Part shown: piece by piece, positions 52,662 to 60,109 of the stretch
How positions within the stretch are numbered: position 1 is the stretch's first letter
Layout: the number at the start of each line of letters is the position of its first letter
Assembly (NCBI GenBank): GCA_946405145.1
Contig: CAMJGE010000004.1
Coordinates: 116,642 to 180,641 of the forward strand
From: an uncultured Prevotella sp.
GTDB lineage: Bacteria > Bacteroidota > Bacteroidia > Bacteroidales > Bacteroidaceae
DNA: 64,000 nt
Direction of reading: 5' to 3'
The notes under the pieces: model-generated
The model's database searches: none
What the model saw: the letters and a program-made list of their open reading frames with translations, nothing else
Told to the model about the DNA's origin: nothing
Made by a program: the position numbers and the translations under genes

Positions 52662-53531
52662 CTATTTCACCAATACGACCAAATACTTGCTCGTGCCCCA
52701 GAAGGTTTCGGGGTTATTAATCCGGAGAACAAACTGTTTATTGGCATCACGCTGCATCGTATAAGATCCAGCAGGATGTGAGGTCAGAATCTCAGCAGAT
52801 TTACTATAGAGCTTGATCTCCTTGTCAATACGGATATCAATCTTGGTGAAGTAATCCTTGTTGAAGTCTTTCTCAAGCAGTTTTGTCTTACTGAACAGGC
52901 CGTCCTTCGTGAGAATCCGCTGCTCTTTGAGTTCATCCTTAGTACCAAATACAAACCAAGCCGTATGGAGAGCCTTATCCTGTGTGGTGATGGTCTGTTC
53001 CTTCTTTGTGTTATCCTCCTGCAGAGTGGAGACATCTGTATTCAGGGATGCCACCTTCTCATCAAGCTCTGCAATATGGATATCTTTTCTGTCAAGCTCT
53101 TCACGGAGTGCCTGAAGCTGCTGATCCTTAGTCTCCATCTGCTGAGTCAGATTATCGAGAATCTTCTTCAGTTGTGAGCCTTTCACAGAACTCTCACGAA
53201 CCTGTTGCTTCAGTTTATTAATCAACTCCTTGTTCTGCTTCATCATCGATTGGATAAACTGGAAGTTCTCCTTGATACGCTGCATGGTGTTGGTGCCCTC
53301 ACCTTGTTTGGCAAGTGTCACACGACTCTGAGCCTCAGTAATCTCGCGGAACCCTTCCTCAATATCGCTGAGGGTGGTCATCATGTCATTGATCTCATTA
53401 TCCTTTTGAGAGATAATCTGTTCCAAAGAGTCACGCTGCTGCTGGGCATTCTGCTCAGCTTTTTTTACTGCATCCTGGTTACAGCTGGCAACCGCAAATG
53501 TGCAGACAATAGCATAAACTAGCTTCTTCAT
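52662..53531 (-). CDS. Coiled-coil lipoprotein, conserved in Bacteroidota
   Basis: 289 residues. Signal peptide with lipobox VASC (Cys17). Residues about 20-195 form a long heptad-rich coiled coil, full of Gln, Glu and Lys. A C-terminal globular domain (about 195-289) contains AWFVFGTKDELKEQRIL and the ending TFWGTSKYLVVLVK, which I associate with an uncharacterised Bacteroidales family. It follows rsmI by 3 bases on the same strand. Confidence 0.8.
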   Translation of the reverse strand: MKKLVYAIVCTFAVASCNQDAVKKAEQNAQQQRDSLEQIISQKDNEINDMMTTLSDIEEGFREITEAQSRVTLAKQGEGTNTMQRIKENFQFIQSMMKQNKELINKLKQQVRESSVKGSQLKKILDNLTQQMETKDQQLQALREELDRKDIHIAELDEKVASLNTDVSTLQEDNTKKEQTITTQDKALHTAWFVFGTKDELKEQRILTKDGLFSKTKLLEKDFNKDYFTKIDIRIDKEIKLYSKSAEILTSHPAGSYTMQRDANKQFVLRINNPETFWGTSKYLVVLVK

Positions 53532-53534
53532 ACC

Positions 53535-54248
53535 TTATTTATTTTTATCTGATTCACTTTTTAATGTCTTTGACCTCTCGCCACATCCAGCAAGGATAAT
53601 GACAATCTCCCCCTTTGGTTCCTTCTCCTTGAAATGGGCTATTACCTCATCGAGTGTTCCACGGACGCTCTCCTCGTGGATCTTGGAAATCTCACGGCAT
53701 ACACTCACCTGGCGTTCACCACCATAATTCTCAGAAAATTGTTGAAGTGTTTTCACCAAGCGGTAAGGTGACTCATAGAAGATCATTGTACGTTCTTCCT
53801 CTTTCAACGACTCTAGCTTAGTCTGACGTCCTTTCTTCTGCGGCAGGAAACCTTCGAAAGCAAAACGATCACAAGGCAGACCACTCGACACCAGTGCCGG
53901 TACAAAAGCCGTAGCTCCTGGCAGACACTGCACCTCAACACCAGCCCTGACAGCTTCACGCACAAGAAAGAAACCTGGATCACTGATACCTGGTGTACCT
54001 GCATCACTAATCAGCGCCACATTCTCACCAGCCAACAAACGACTGACGACACCTGCCGAAGTGCCGTGTTCATTGAACTTATGATGAGACATGAGGCTAT
54101 TCTTGATATCATAATGCTTTAACAAGATGCCCGAAGTACGGGTATCTTCCGCAAGCACGAGGTCCACCTCCTTGAGGATTCGGACTGCTCTGAAGGTCAT
54201 ATCCTCCATATTGCCTACAGGTGTTGGAACAATGTATAATATGCCCAT
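53535..54248 (-). CDS. rsmI: 16S rRNA (cytidine-1402-2'-O)-methyltransferase
   Basis: 237 residues. SAM-dependent tetrapyrrole-methylase fold: ILYIVPTPVGNMEDMTFRAVRIL, VLAEDTRTSGILLKHY, LISDAGTPGISDPGF, PGATAFVPALVSSGLP and IFYESPYRLVKTL. It methylates C1402 in the ribosomal P site. Own promoter, divergent from the permease gene. Confidence 0.97.
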   Translation of the reverse strand: MGILYIVPTPVGNMEDMTFRAVRILKEVDLVLAEDTRTSGILLKHYDIKNSLMSHHKFNEHGTSAGVVSRLLAGENVALISDAGTPGISDPGFFLVREAVRAGVEVQCLPGATAFVPALVSSGLPCDRFAFEGFLPQKKGRQTKLESLKEEERTMIFYESPYRLVKTLQQFSENYGGERQVSVCREISKIHEESVRGTLDEVIAHFKEKEPKGEIVIILAGCGERSKTLKSESDKNK

Positions 54249-54256
54249 AAACGCGA

Positions 54257-54288
54257 CAAAATTAGTTCAAATTATCAGAATAGACAAA
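54257..54288 (-). promoter_or_regulatory. Promoter of rsmI and lipoprotein
   Basis: On the minus strand: TTTG (54285-54288), 20 bases, TAATTTTG (54257-54264), 8 bases before the ATG, so a very short leader. Confidence 0.75.
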
Positions 54289-54303
54289 AAAAGTAGTAAA
54301 ATC

Positions 54304-54335
54304 TTTGCAATTTTTAAAAGGATTTGGTAATTTTG
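54304..54335 (+). promoter_or_regulatory. Promoter of the AI-2E/PerM permease gene
   Basis: TTTG (54304-54307), 20 bases, TAATTTTG (54328-54335), 7 bases before the ATG. Mirrors the divergent rsmI promoter, including TAATTTTGTCG. Confidence 0.75.
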
Positions 54336-54342
54336 TCGGCAA

Positions 54343-55452
54343 ATGACAGACAACATGACAGAAAAGTCGATAAATTATGACCGCCTTCTCAAACAGGCAG
54401 GTCTTTGGCTCTTAGCCATCGCAGTATTTTTGCTGATTGATTATCTCAGCAACATCTTACTACCATTCTTCATCGCCTGGTTCTTCGCTTATTTGCTCTA
54501 TCCAATGGTGTCGTTTGTGGATCGCCGTCTGCACACCCCCCGTGGCTTAAGCATCCTTTTGACCCTCATCGTGGTTATAGCGTTTCTTGCAGGTGTCATC
54601 TTCCTGATCATCCCACCAATGATTGAGCAGTTCGAGAAACTGGGGGGTCTCGCCACCGACTATATCCAGAAGACGGCCCATATCAACTCTATCCCTGATG
54701 CTGTGGCAGAATGGGTTACGAGGAATCAGCAGGATATAGAGAAGTTCTTTAAGAGCAAGGATTTCGCCGACGGACTAAAGGAGATCATGCCAGGTGTCTT
54801 CTCTTTCCTCGGACATACCTATAGTGTCATCATGAGTATCGTTGCCTCTTTCATCACCTTATTATATATGTTCTTTATTCTGCTCGATTACGAGTATCTC
54901 TCCGACAACTGGATCCGCATCTTCCCAGAGAAGAACCGTCCGTTCTGGCAGGAGCTGATGGGTGATGCCAAGCAGGCACTCAACAACTACATCCGTGGCC
55001 AGGGTCTCGTAGCACTCATCATGGGTATTCTCTTCTGTATTGGATTTACCATCATCGACTTCCCAATGGCTATCGGCCTTGGAATCATGATTGGTCTCAT
55101 GGATCTGGTGCCCTATCTGCATACCTTCGCACTTATTCCCACCGTGCTCTTAGCCCTTCTGAAGTCTGCCGACACAGGACAGAGTTTCTGGATTATCTTA
55201 GCTGGAGCCCTGATTGTGTTCATTGTTGTACAGCTCATCTGCGACATGATTGTCACACCTAAAGTCATGGGTAGTGCCATGGGCCTCAACCCCGCCATCC
55301 TATTGCTGAGTCTCTCTGTCTGGGGCGCCTTATTGGGATTCATCGGACTGATTATTGCCTTACCACTGACCACCTTGCTCATCGCATACTACAAGCGATA
55401 TGTGACGAAAGAGGAAGAAAAAGAGGAAATAAATAAAAAATCCCCCGAATAA
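54343..55452 (+). CDS. AI-2E family (PerM-type) membrane permease
   Basis: 369 residues with about eight membrane helices: a pair at the start (LLAIAVFLLIDYLSNILLPFFIAWFFAYLLYP), a periplasmic helical stretch (about 95-150), then FITLLYMFFILLDYEYL and the conserved end region LMDLVPYLHTFALIPTVLLAL and GLNPAILLLSLSVWGALLGFIGLIIALPLT. The family includes proposed AI-2 exporters and sodium/proton antiporters; substrate cannot be told. Single gene between rsmI and tRNA-Lys. Confidence 0.9.
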   Translation: MTDNMTEKSINYDRLLKQAGLWLLAIAVFLLIDYLSNILLPFFIAWFFAYLLYPMVSFVDRRLHTPRGLSILLTLIVVIAFLAGVIFLIIPPMIEQFEKLGGLATDYIQKTAHINSIPDAVAEWVTRNQQDIEKFFKSKDFADGLKEIMPGVFSFLGHTYSVIMSIVASFITLLYMFFILLDYEYLSDNWIRIFPEKNRPFWQELMGDAKQALNNYIRGQGLVALIMGILFCIGFTIIDFPMAIGLGIMIGLMDLVPYLHTFALIPTVLLALLKSADTGQSFWIILAGALIVFIVVQLICDMIVTPKVMGSAMGLNPAILLLSLSVWGALLGFIGLIIALPLTTLLIAYYKRYVTKEEEKEEINKKSPE

Positions 55453-55453
55453 A

Positions 55454-55485
55454 TTTGGCAGATTCAAAAAATCATTGTACCTTTG
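55454..55485 (+). promoter_or_regulatory. Promoter of tRNA-Lys
   Basis: TTTG (55454-55457), 20 bases, TACCTTTG (55478-55485), 33 bases before the tRNA. Confidence 0.8.
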
Positions 55486-55518
55486 CACCCGCTTTCGAAA
55501 GATAGCAACAATAAGGTC

Positions 55519-55594
55519 GATCCGTTAGCTCAGTCGGTAGAGCACAACACTTTTAATGTTGGGGTCTTGGGTTCGAGCCCCAAACGGATCACCA
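55519..55594 (+). tRNA. tRNA-Lys (anticodon TTT)
   Basis: 76 bases including an encoded CCA. Acceptor GATCCGT/ACGGATC, D arm GCTC..GAGC, anticodon stem CAACA/TGTTG with loop CTTTTAA, T arm TTGGG-TTCGAGC-CCCAA. Promoter and terminator are both present, so it is a single-gene unit. Confidence 0.95.
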
Positions 55595-55599
55595 AGAAC

Positions 55600-55640
55600 A
55601 ATCCGCAAGAAACTGAATATCAGTCGCTTGCGGATTTTTA
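55600..55640 (+). terminator. Terminator of tRNA-Lys
   Basis: AATCCGCAAG (55600-55609) and CTTGCGGATT (55627-55636), a 10-bp perfect stem followed by TTTA. It starts six bases after the tRNA CCA. Confidence 0.8.
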
Positions 55641-55661
55641 TATCTTCAAAGTGTACCACTT

Positions 55662-57281
55662 CTAATTCGCCTCACTTACAAGCTCAGGCTGTTGAGGATC
55701 GTTTTTGGGGGATGTAAACTCCCAGCGGTTGGCAATCTTGTTGCCTAAAGTGACAGTGAGGGTGAGTTTCTGAGGACCTGGAATCGAATTGAAGGGTATG
55801 GTGATGGTGCCCAATTCCACATGTTTTCCCAAGGGGATGCCCTTCTTTGATATCTCGCCACCAGCCAGCACCTGTCGCTGTTCGTTGGTAATGAAATAAG
55901 CTGCACGAATGGGACTGATATCACCAATCGCATTATAGACCTCAACAGGCACGCGAAGGGTGTCGGCAGCAGTGAAATCAGCTTTAGGGAAACGTACCAA
56001 CGGCACGACAGACGAGCAGAACAGATGAAACTGTTTGGCAGAAAGCCGACCGACCTCATCAAAGTCCTGCAGTTCGAATCCTGCATTGTCGTCAGATAAT
56101 AGACTGGCCTCAACCTCTTGCTTATAGTAGTTCAGGCGCAGACTGTCGCTATCCATCCCTGATGCCGGGATTGGATGGATGGCAGGTCGGATGGAGTCAG
56201 GAAAATATTCGGCTCCCATCAGGAGGAACGATGGGTGATGGATATAAGACTCTATCACGCGGTTGATCTCTTCCTTCTGTGCGCCAGGCATATCTGGCTG
56301 AAGATAAAAGCCCAGTCTGTCAGCAGCACTAAACGCAGCCTCTGGAGGGCAATAGCCCTTGAAACGCATCAAGTTAAGTCCGCGCTCCTTACAGGCTCGG
56401 AAGGTATCGAGCCACGGCTCCACATCAGTTGAGGGATAGCCAGTCTGGGGAAACAGTCCTTGATCCACAACACCTCGCAGGTAAATGTTGTGACCATTTA
56501 AGACAGGCTGATGATTCTCTATCAGCGACTCGAACATACCAAATGTTGTCTCGTAATAATCTTCGCCCACAGAAATTCCAATCCGATAAAGGTGGGGATA
56601 AAGCTCATCCCACAAAGCCACCTCTTTTTCAAATGGCATCACAAGGTTGAGATTCCTACTATTCAGTGAGAAGTAACGGTTGACGATTGTAGCAGAATCC
56701 ACATCAGCCCGCTGCATCAGCACTTCCACTACCTCACTGTTCAGGTAGTTGATACGACCACCCAACTGAATATTTATCTGCACAATACCTTGGAAGGGGC
56801 GTGGATATAACTGTACACGTTCAATATAGAGTTCACGTGGCTGAGCACGCAGTTCCATACGTCCTGCCAAACCTTGCCAGCTGCCCTGATTTGCTGGTGT
56901 AGATACTACGATCAGGTTCCGTTGACCAGGAATCAGGAAATTCGTCACGTCATACTGATGGGCAGTAAACCGAGCCTGGATACTCCCCACTTTCTTACCA
57001 TTAACCAGGACTGTGGTTTCGGCACTCGGACGTTCCAGGAGGAGTGTTACATGGCGCTCTTTCCAGCCCGCTGGTATATAAATACTACGTTGATACCAGA
57101 TTCTTTCGGTCTGTTCACCCTTGCCATTTGTCAGCATAGAGCCAGGCAGTTGCACGAAATCCTTATAGACTGCCGAGTCACCAACAGCAAAATCCCATGA
57201 ACCAGTCAGGTCGATTACCTCCTGAGCGCTCATCAGCACACAAGCAAACAGAGAGAACAAAAATACAGAGAGTCGTTGCAT
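55662..57281 (-). CDS. Shortened glycoside hydrolase family 2-like protein
   Basis: 539 residues with signal peptide (about 1-19). An N-terminal sugar-binding jelly-roll (LTGSWDFAVGD, WYQRSIYIPAGWKERHVTLLLERP, LVNGKKVG), an Ig-like domain, then the start of a TIM barrel (YLRGVVDQGLFP, GLNLMRFKGYCPPEAAFSAADRLGFYLQPDMP). At the acid/base strand (IHHPSFLLMGAEYFPD) the usual Asn-Glu is Ala-Glu. The barrel then stops early and the chain passes to a C-terminal region (GFELQDF.., HLFCSSVVPLVRFPK) that in larger relatives follows a much longer barrel. Catalysis is doubtful; an internal deletion is likely. Downstream of the SGNH gene (3-base gap). Confidence 0.75.
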   Translation of the reverse strand: MQRLSVFLFSLFACVLMSAQEVIDLTGSWDFAVGDSAVYKDFVQLPGSMLTNGKGEQTERIWYQRSIYIPAGWKERHVTLLLERPSAETTVLVNGKKVGSIQARFTAHQYDVTNFLIPGQRNLIVVSTPANQGSWQGLAGRMELRAQPRELYIERVQLYPRPFQGIVQINIQLGGRINYLNSEVVEVLMQRADVDSATIVNRYFSLNSRNLNLVMPFEKEVALWDELYPHLYRIGISVGEDYYETTFGMFESLIENHQPVLNGHNIYLRGVVDQGLFPQTGYPSTDVEPWLDTFRACKERGLNLMRFKGYCPPEAAFSAADRLGFYLQPDMPGAQKEEINRVIESYIHHPSFLLMGAEYFPDSIRPAIHPIPASGMDSDSLRLNYYKQEVEASLLSDDNAGFELQDFDEVGRLSAKQFHLFCSSVVPLVRFPKADFTAADTLRVPVEVYNAIGDISPIRAAYFITNEQRQVLAGGEISKKGIPLGKHVELGTITIPFNSIPGPQKLTLTVTLGNKIANRWEFTSPKNDPQQPELVSEAN

Positions 57282-57284
57282 ACC

Positions 57285-57965
57285 TTATTTAGAATTCAAG
57301 AATTGGTTCACTTGATCTGCTATCTGGCGCATTCCCTTCACAGAAGGGTGACCAGAAATCTTATCGATGGCTGTCAGTTCTATCACAGGCACACCATAAT
57401 GTGCGCAGATGGTTTTCACCGACACGTCGATCTCATCGCGAAGATCATCATTCAGCAGAAAATATATCTTAGTATTCAGATAATAATCTGTCATCCATTT
57501 GAGCATACGAGCCAGTGCCGGACGAAAATAATACATATCACCTTCGGTAATACCTTCATATTTGTATTCTCCAACAGGTGATCCAGCCCAACTGTCATTA
57601 GTGGCACCAAATATAAAGATGATATCCGGTGAGCCTAAGTTGTTCATACGGGTGTTGAAAGAGCGGGCCCGATAGTCATTACCGTCATAACCTGTATAGC
57701 TGATAGTGGCACCGCTGTAGGAATTGTTCAGGCACAAACGCCAACCATTCTCCTTGATGACCTGATGCCACCAGGTCTGCCTCACCTCCTTCACATCGGT
57801 CTTTGCCTCACTGTTCTTGGCATAATACCATAGTTCATTAGTGGCAGGTGTCACAAAATCCTCGTAGGTAGAATAAGAATCACCCAAAACCGACACTGAC
57901 ATCGTCTGGGCTGTCACTGTGCCGACCAGAAGTGCACCTAACAGTATAAAAAATAGTTTCCTCAT
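57285..57965 (-). CDS. Secreted SGNH/GDSL hydrolase
   Basis: 226 residues with a signal peptide (about 1-20, ending TVTAQ). Catalytic elements: block I VLGDSYS (Ser30), block III FGATNDSW with the conserved Asn, and a C-terminal GHPS with the likely catalytic His. Such enzymes are esterases; in polysaccharide loci they often remove acetyl groups. It forms a two-gene unit with the GH2-like gene and is divergent from the GH53 galactanase, suggesting a small plant-polysaccharide set (inference). Confidence 0.88.
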   Translation of the reverse strand: MRKLFFILLGALLVGTVTAQTMSVSVLGDSYSTYEDFVTPATNELWYYAKNSEAKTDVKEVRQTWWHQVIKENGWRLCLNNSYSGATISYTGYDGNDYRARSFNTRMNNLGSPDIIFIFGATNDSWAGSPVGEYKYEGITEGDMYYFRPALARMLKWMTDYYLNTKIYFLLNDDLRDEIDVSVKTICAHYGVPVIELTAIDKISGHPSVKGMRQIADQVNQFLNSK

Positions 57966-57989
57966 GCGAAATGGTTATTTAGTTGCCTG

Positions 57990-57997
57990 CAAAAATA
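57990..57997 (-). promoter_or_regulatory. -7 element for the SGNH-GH2 genes
   Basis: The minus strand reads TATTTTTG, 24 bases before the ATG; no -33 TTTG at standard spacing. Confidence 0.5.
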
Positions 57998-58061
57998 GTG
58001 AAAATTCTACAAACAGAACTAGTTTTTTCGATTTTCCTTCCGATATTTGTATTTTTTTACT

Positions 58062-58069
58062 TATCTTTG
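58062..58069 (+). promoter_or_regulatory. -7 element for the GH53 gene
   Basis: TATCTTTG, 39 bases before the ATG at 58109; it lies inside the longer ORF and so argues against the ORF start at 57983. Confidence 0.55.
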
Positions 58070-58108
58070 TACCCTGAAACAAGGATAAAACCTAAAAAAA
58101 CAACTAAT

Positions 58109-59323
58109 ATGAAACGAATATTTACCTCTTTGCTATTCCTTCTTCCTTTTATAGCAGTTGATGCCCAAGACACCTTTGCGAGAGGAGCAGATGTCAGCTG
58201 GTGTACGGAAATGGAGGCAAGCGGAAAGAAATTCTATAACGCCAATGGGCAGGAGACTGAAATAATGGCCTTGATGAAAGCTATTGGCATGAATGCCATC
58301 CGTCTGCGAGTATGGGTGAATCCACTTGGCTACGGCTATGGTGCCTGGAGCGACAAGGCTGATGTGATCAACAAAGCAGAGAGAGCCCATCAACAAGGTC
58401 TTGCCCTGATGATTGACTTCCATTACAGTGACTTCTTTGCTGATCCTGAACGTCAGGAGAAGCCCAAGGATTGGAATAGTTACACTATCGACCAACTAAA
58501 GACTGCCATAGCTGACCATACAAAAGACGTACTCAATGCGCTCAAGGAAAAAGGCATCGAGCCTAAATGGGTACAGGTGGGCAACGAGACTAACAACGGT
58601 ATGATCTTCGACAGCGGAAAGATAGATTGGGATAACAAAAAAGGCAGTGCTCGCTATAATGATTATGTGGCACTGAGCAATGCCGGTTACGATGCTGTGA
58701 AAGAAGTATTACCCGACACCTACGTCATCATCCATATCGCCAATGCCTACAATGCAGCCGACTACGATGGCTGGTTTTATAAGGAATTCAAGGAAGCTGG
58801 TGGTAAGTTTGACATGATAGGTCTCTCCCACTACCCTGACTGGACAGACTGGAACAGCACGAAGAGCGATGTAGCCAGCAATGCCAATGCAGCCAACAGC
58901 GTAAAGAAGTTAGGCGACCTCTTCAACGTACCTGTGATGATTGTCGAGACGGGATTCAGCAAACAGGATGCCTCAAAAGCTTCAGAAGTGATGACCGACC
59001 TGTTCAACAAGACCAAGAATCTCTCCCAATGCGCCGGCATCTTCTATTGGGAGCCCCAGGTTGATGGTGTCTGGAAACCCGAATATTACAACACCCTTGG
59101 TTGGAAGGCCTACGATATGGGCGCTTTTACTTCCGAAGGCAAACCCACTGCAGCCTTAGACGCTTTCGGTGATGGCGCCACAGGTATTCATCAGATGCCA
59201 ACAGCCCAAAGAAATGAGCCCACCCAGTGGTTCGATCTCACAGGGCATCAGCACACTACTCCCAGCAAAGGCCTCTACATCAAGAAAAACGGGGATGAAA
59301 CTCAAAAGGTGATCATACCATAA
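58109..59323 (+). CDS. Arabinogalactan endo-beta-1,4-galactanase (GH53)
   Basis: 404 residues from the ATG at 58109 (MKRIFTSLLFLLPFIAVDAQ, signal peptide). GH53 landmarks: RGADVSWCTEMEASGKKF, MNAIRLRVWVNP, DFHYSDFFADPERQEKP, VQVGNETNNGMIF (acid/base Glu) and PVMIVETGFS (nucleophile Glu). It cleaves beta-1,4-galactan in type I arabinogalactan or pectin side chains. The last about 45 residues (WFDLTGHQHTTPSKGLYIKK.., ending QKVIIP) look like a short sorting tail seen on secreted Prevotella proteins and may be a T9SS signal; this is inference. Confidence 0.93.
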   Translation: MKRIFTSLLFLLPFIAVDAQDTFARGADVSWCTEMEASGKKFYNANGQETEIMALMKAIGMNAIRLRVWVNPLGYGYGAWSDKADVINKAERAHQQGLALMIDFHYSDFFADPERQEKPKDWNSYTIDQLKTAIADHTKDVLNALKEKGIEPKWVQVGNETNNGMIFDSGKIDWDNKKGSARYNDYVALSNAGYDAVKEVLPDTYVIIHIANAYNAADYDGWFYKEFKEAGGKFDMIGLSHYPDWTDWNSTKSDVASNANAANSVKKLGDLFNVPVMIVETGFSKQDASKASEVMTDLFNKTKNLSQCAGIFYWEPQVDGVWKPEYYNTLGWKAYDMGAFTSEGKPTAALDAFGDGATGIHQMPTAQRNEPTQWFDLTGHQHTTPSKGLYIKKNGDETQKVIIP

Positions 59324-59326
59324 TAA

Positions 59327-59359
59327 AAAAGAAGACAACCATATCGGCTGTCTTCTTTT
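59327..59359. terminator. Bidirectional terminator between GH53 and tRNA-Met
   Basis: AAAAGAAGACA (59327-59337) and TGTCTTCTTTT (59349-59359), perfect 11-bp stem, A and T flanks. Serves both the GH53 gene and the minus-strand tRNA. Confidence 0.85.
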
Positions 59360-59361
59360 CG

Positions 59362-59435
59362 TAGCGGGAGCCGGGATTGAACCGGCGACCTCATGATTAT
59401 GAATCATGCGCTCTAACCAGCTGAGCTATCCCGCC
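59362..59435 (-). tRNA. tRNA-Met (anticodon CAT)
   Basis: 74 bases, no encoded CCA. Acceptor GGCGGGA/TCCCGCT (G-U at the end), D arm GCTC..GAGC, anticodon stem CATGA/TCATG with loop TTCATAA, T arm GCCGG-TTCAATC-CCGGC. CAT can be elongator Met or lysidine-modified Ile; the closed end and general look favour elongator Met, with Ile2 not excluded. Confidence 0.85.
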
Positions 59436-59454
59436 ATCTGCTGTTAAGCGGGTG

Positions 59455-59485
59455 CAAAGGTACTACTTTTTTGGAAACTACCAAA
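59455..59485 (-). promoter_or_regulatory. Promoter of tRNA-Met
   Basis: On the minus strand: TTTG (59482-59485), 19 bases, TACCTTTG (59455-59462), 19 bases before the tRNA. Confidence 0.75.
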
Positions 59486-59524
59486 ATTTTTCGGGAAAAT
59501 ATTTTTTATTTCGCAGTTTTTTCG

Positions 59525-59532
59525 TAATTTTG
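59525..59532 (+). promoter_or_regulatory. -7 element for the START-like gene
   Basis: TAATTTTG, about 45 bases before the ATG at 59578; no -33 TTTG seen. Confidence 0.45.
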
Positions 59533-59577
59533 TGGCGTAGATTTCTCTATTTACCAATAACAATTGACTAAAAGCGT

Positions 59578-59982
59578 ATGGGAAAGCAGCGAATAGACAT
59601 TGAATATCCACTGACTACAAAGTCACCAAACATCATATGGGAACAAATCAGCAGCGCTCACGGGTTTGAACGCTGGATGGCGGATCATGTCACCGAAGAA
59701 AACGGCATCTTCACCTTTACCTGGGGAGAACCCTGGACTCAACAGGACGTTCGGAAGGCACACCTTATAGAATATGTGAAATACGACCATATCAGACTGA
59801 AATGGGATTATGAAGACGAGGCGAACGAAGACACCTATTGGGAGATGCGTATCGGAAAGAGCGACCTGACTCACCACCTCAATCTCTTCATTACCGATTT
59901 TGCTGAAGACGATGATGTGGATGGTTTGAAGATTCTCTGGGAGAGTAATCTGGACAGATTACATCGGGCCAGCGGACTTTGA
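59578..59982 (+). CDS. START-like (SRPBCC/AHSA1-type) domain protein
   Basis: 134 residues, cytoplasmic. The pattern RIDIEYPLTTKSPNIIWEQISSAHGFERWMADHV with later strands FTFTWGEPW and HIRLKWDYEDE, and a long C-terminal helix, matches the Bacteroidota START-like family related to the AHSA1 fold. Ligand unknown. It stands alone; a large inverted repeat follows. Confidence 0.8.
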   Translation: MGKQRIDIEYPLTTKSPNIIWEQISSAHGFERWMADHVTEENGIFTFTWGEPWTQQDVRKAHLIEYVKYDHIRLKWDYEDEANEDTYWEMRIGKSDLTHHLNLFITDFAEDDDVDGLKILWESNLDRLHRASGL

Positions 59983-59993
59983 AGGATTGTAAA

Positions 59994-60085
59994 ATTGAAA
60001 GATTGAAAAATTGAAAGATTGGAGAATAGTTAAAAAATAACAAGGAAGTAAACTTCAATTCTTCAATTTTTCAATTCTTCAACTC
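59994..60085. repeat. Inverted array of ATTGAAAG octamers
   Basis: Left arm (59994-60024) holds four tandem octamers ATTGAAAG/ATTGAAAA; right arm (about 60053-60085) holds the reverse complement series CAATTCTT/CAATTTTT. Arms of about 31 bases pair imperfectly around a 28-base loop. The right side ends in TCTTTTT, so it may double as terminator of the START-like gene. Confidence 0.8.
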
Positions 60086-60092
60086 TTTTTAG

Positions 60093-60100
60093 TACCTTTG
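60093..60100 (+). promoter_or_regulatory. -7 element for the LptF/G-type permease
   Basis: TACCTTTG overlaps the TTG start of the ORF track and lies 9 bases before the ATG at 60110, so the transcript would be almost leaderless. Confidence 0.6.
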
Positions 60101-60109
60101 CACGCTGAT

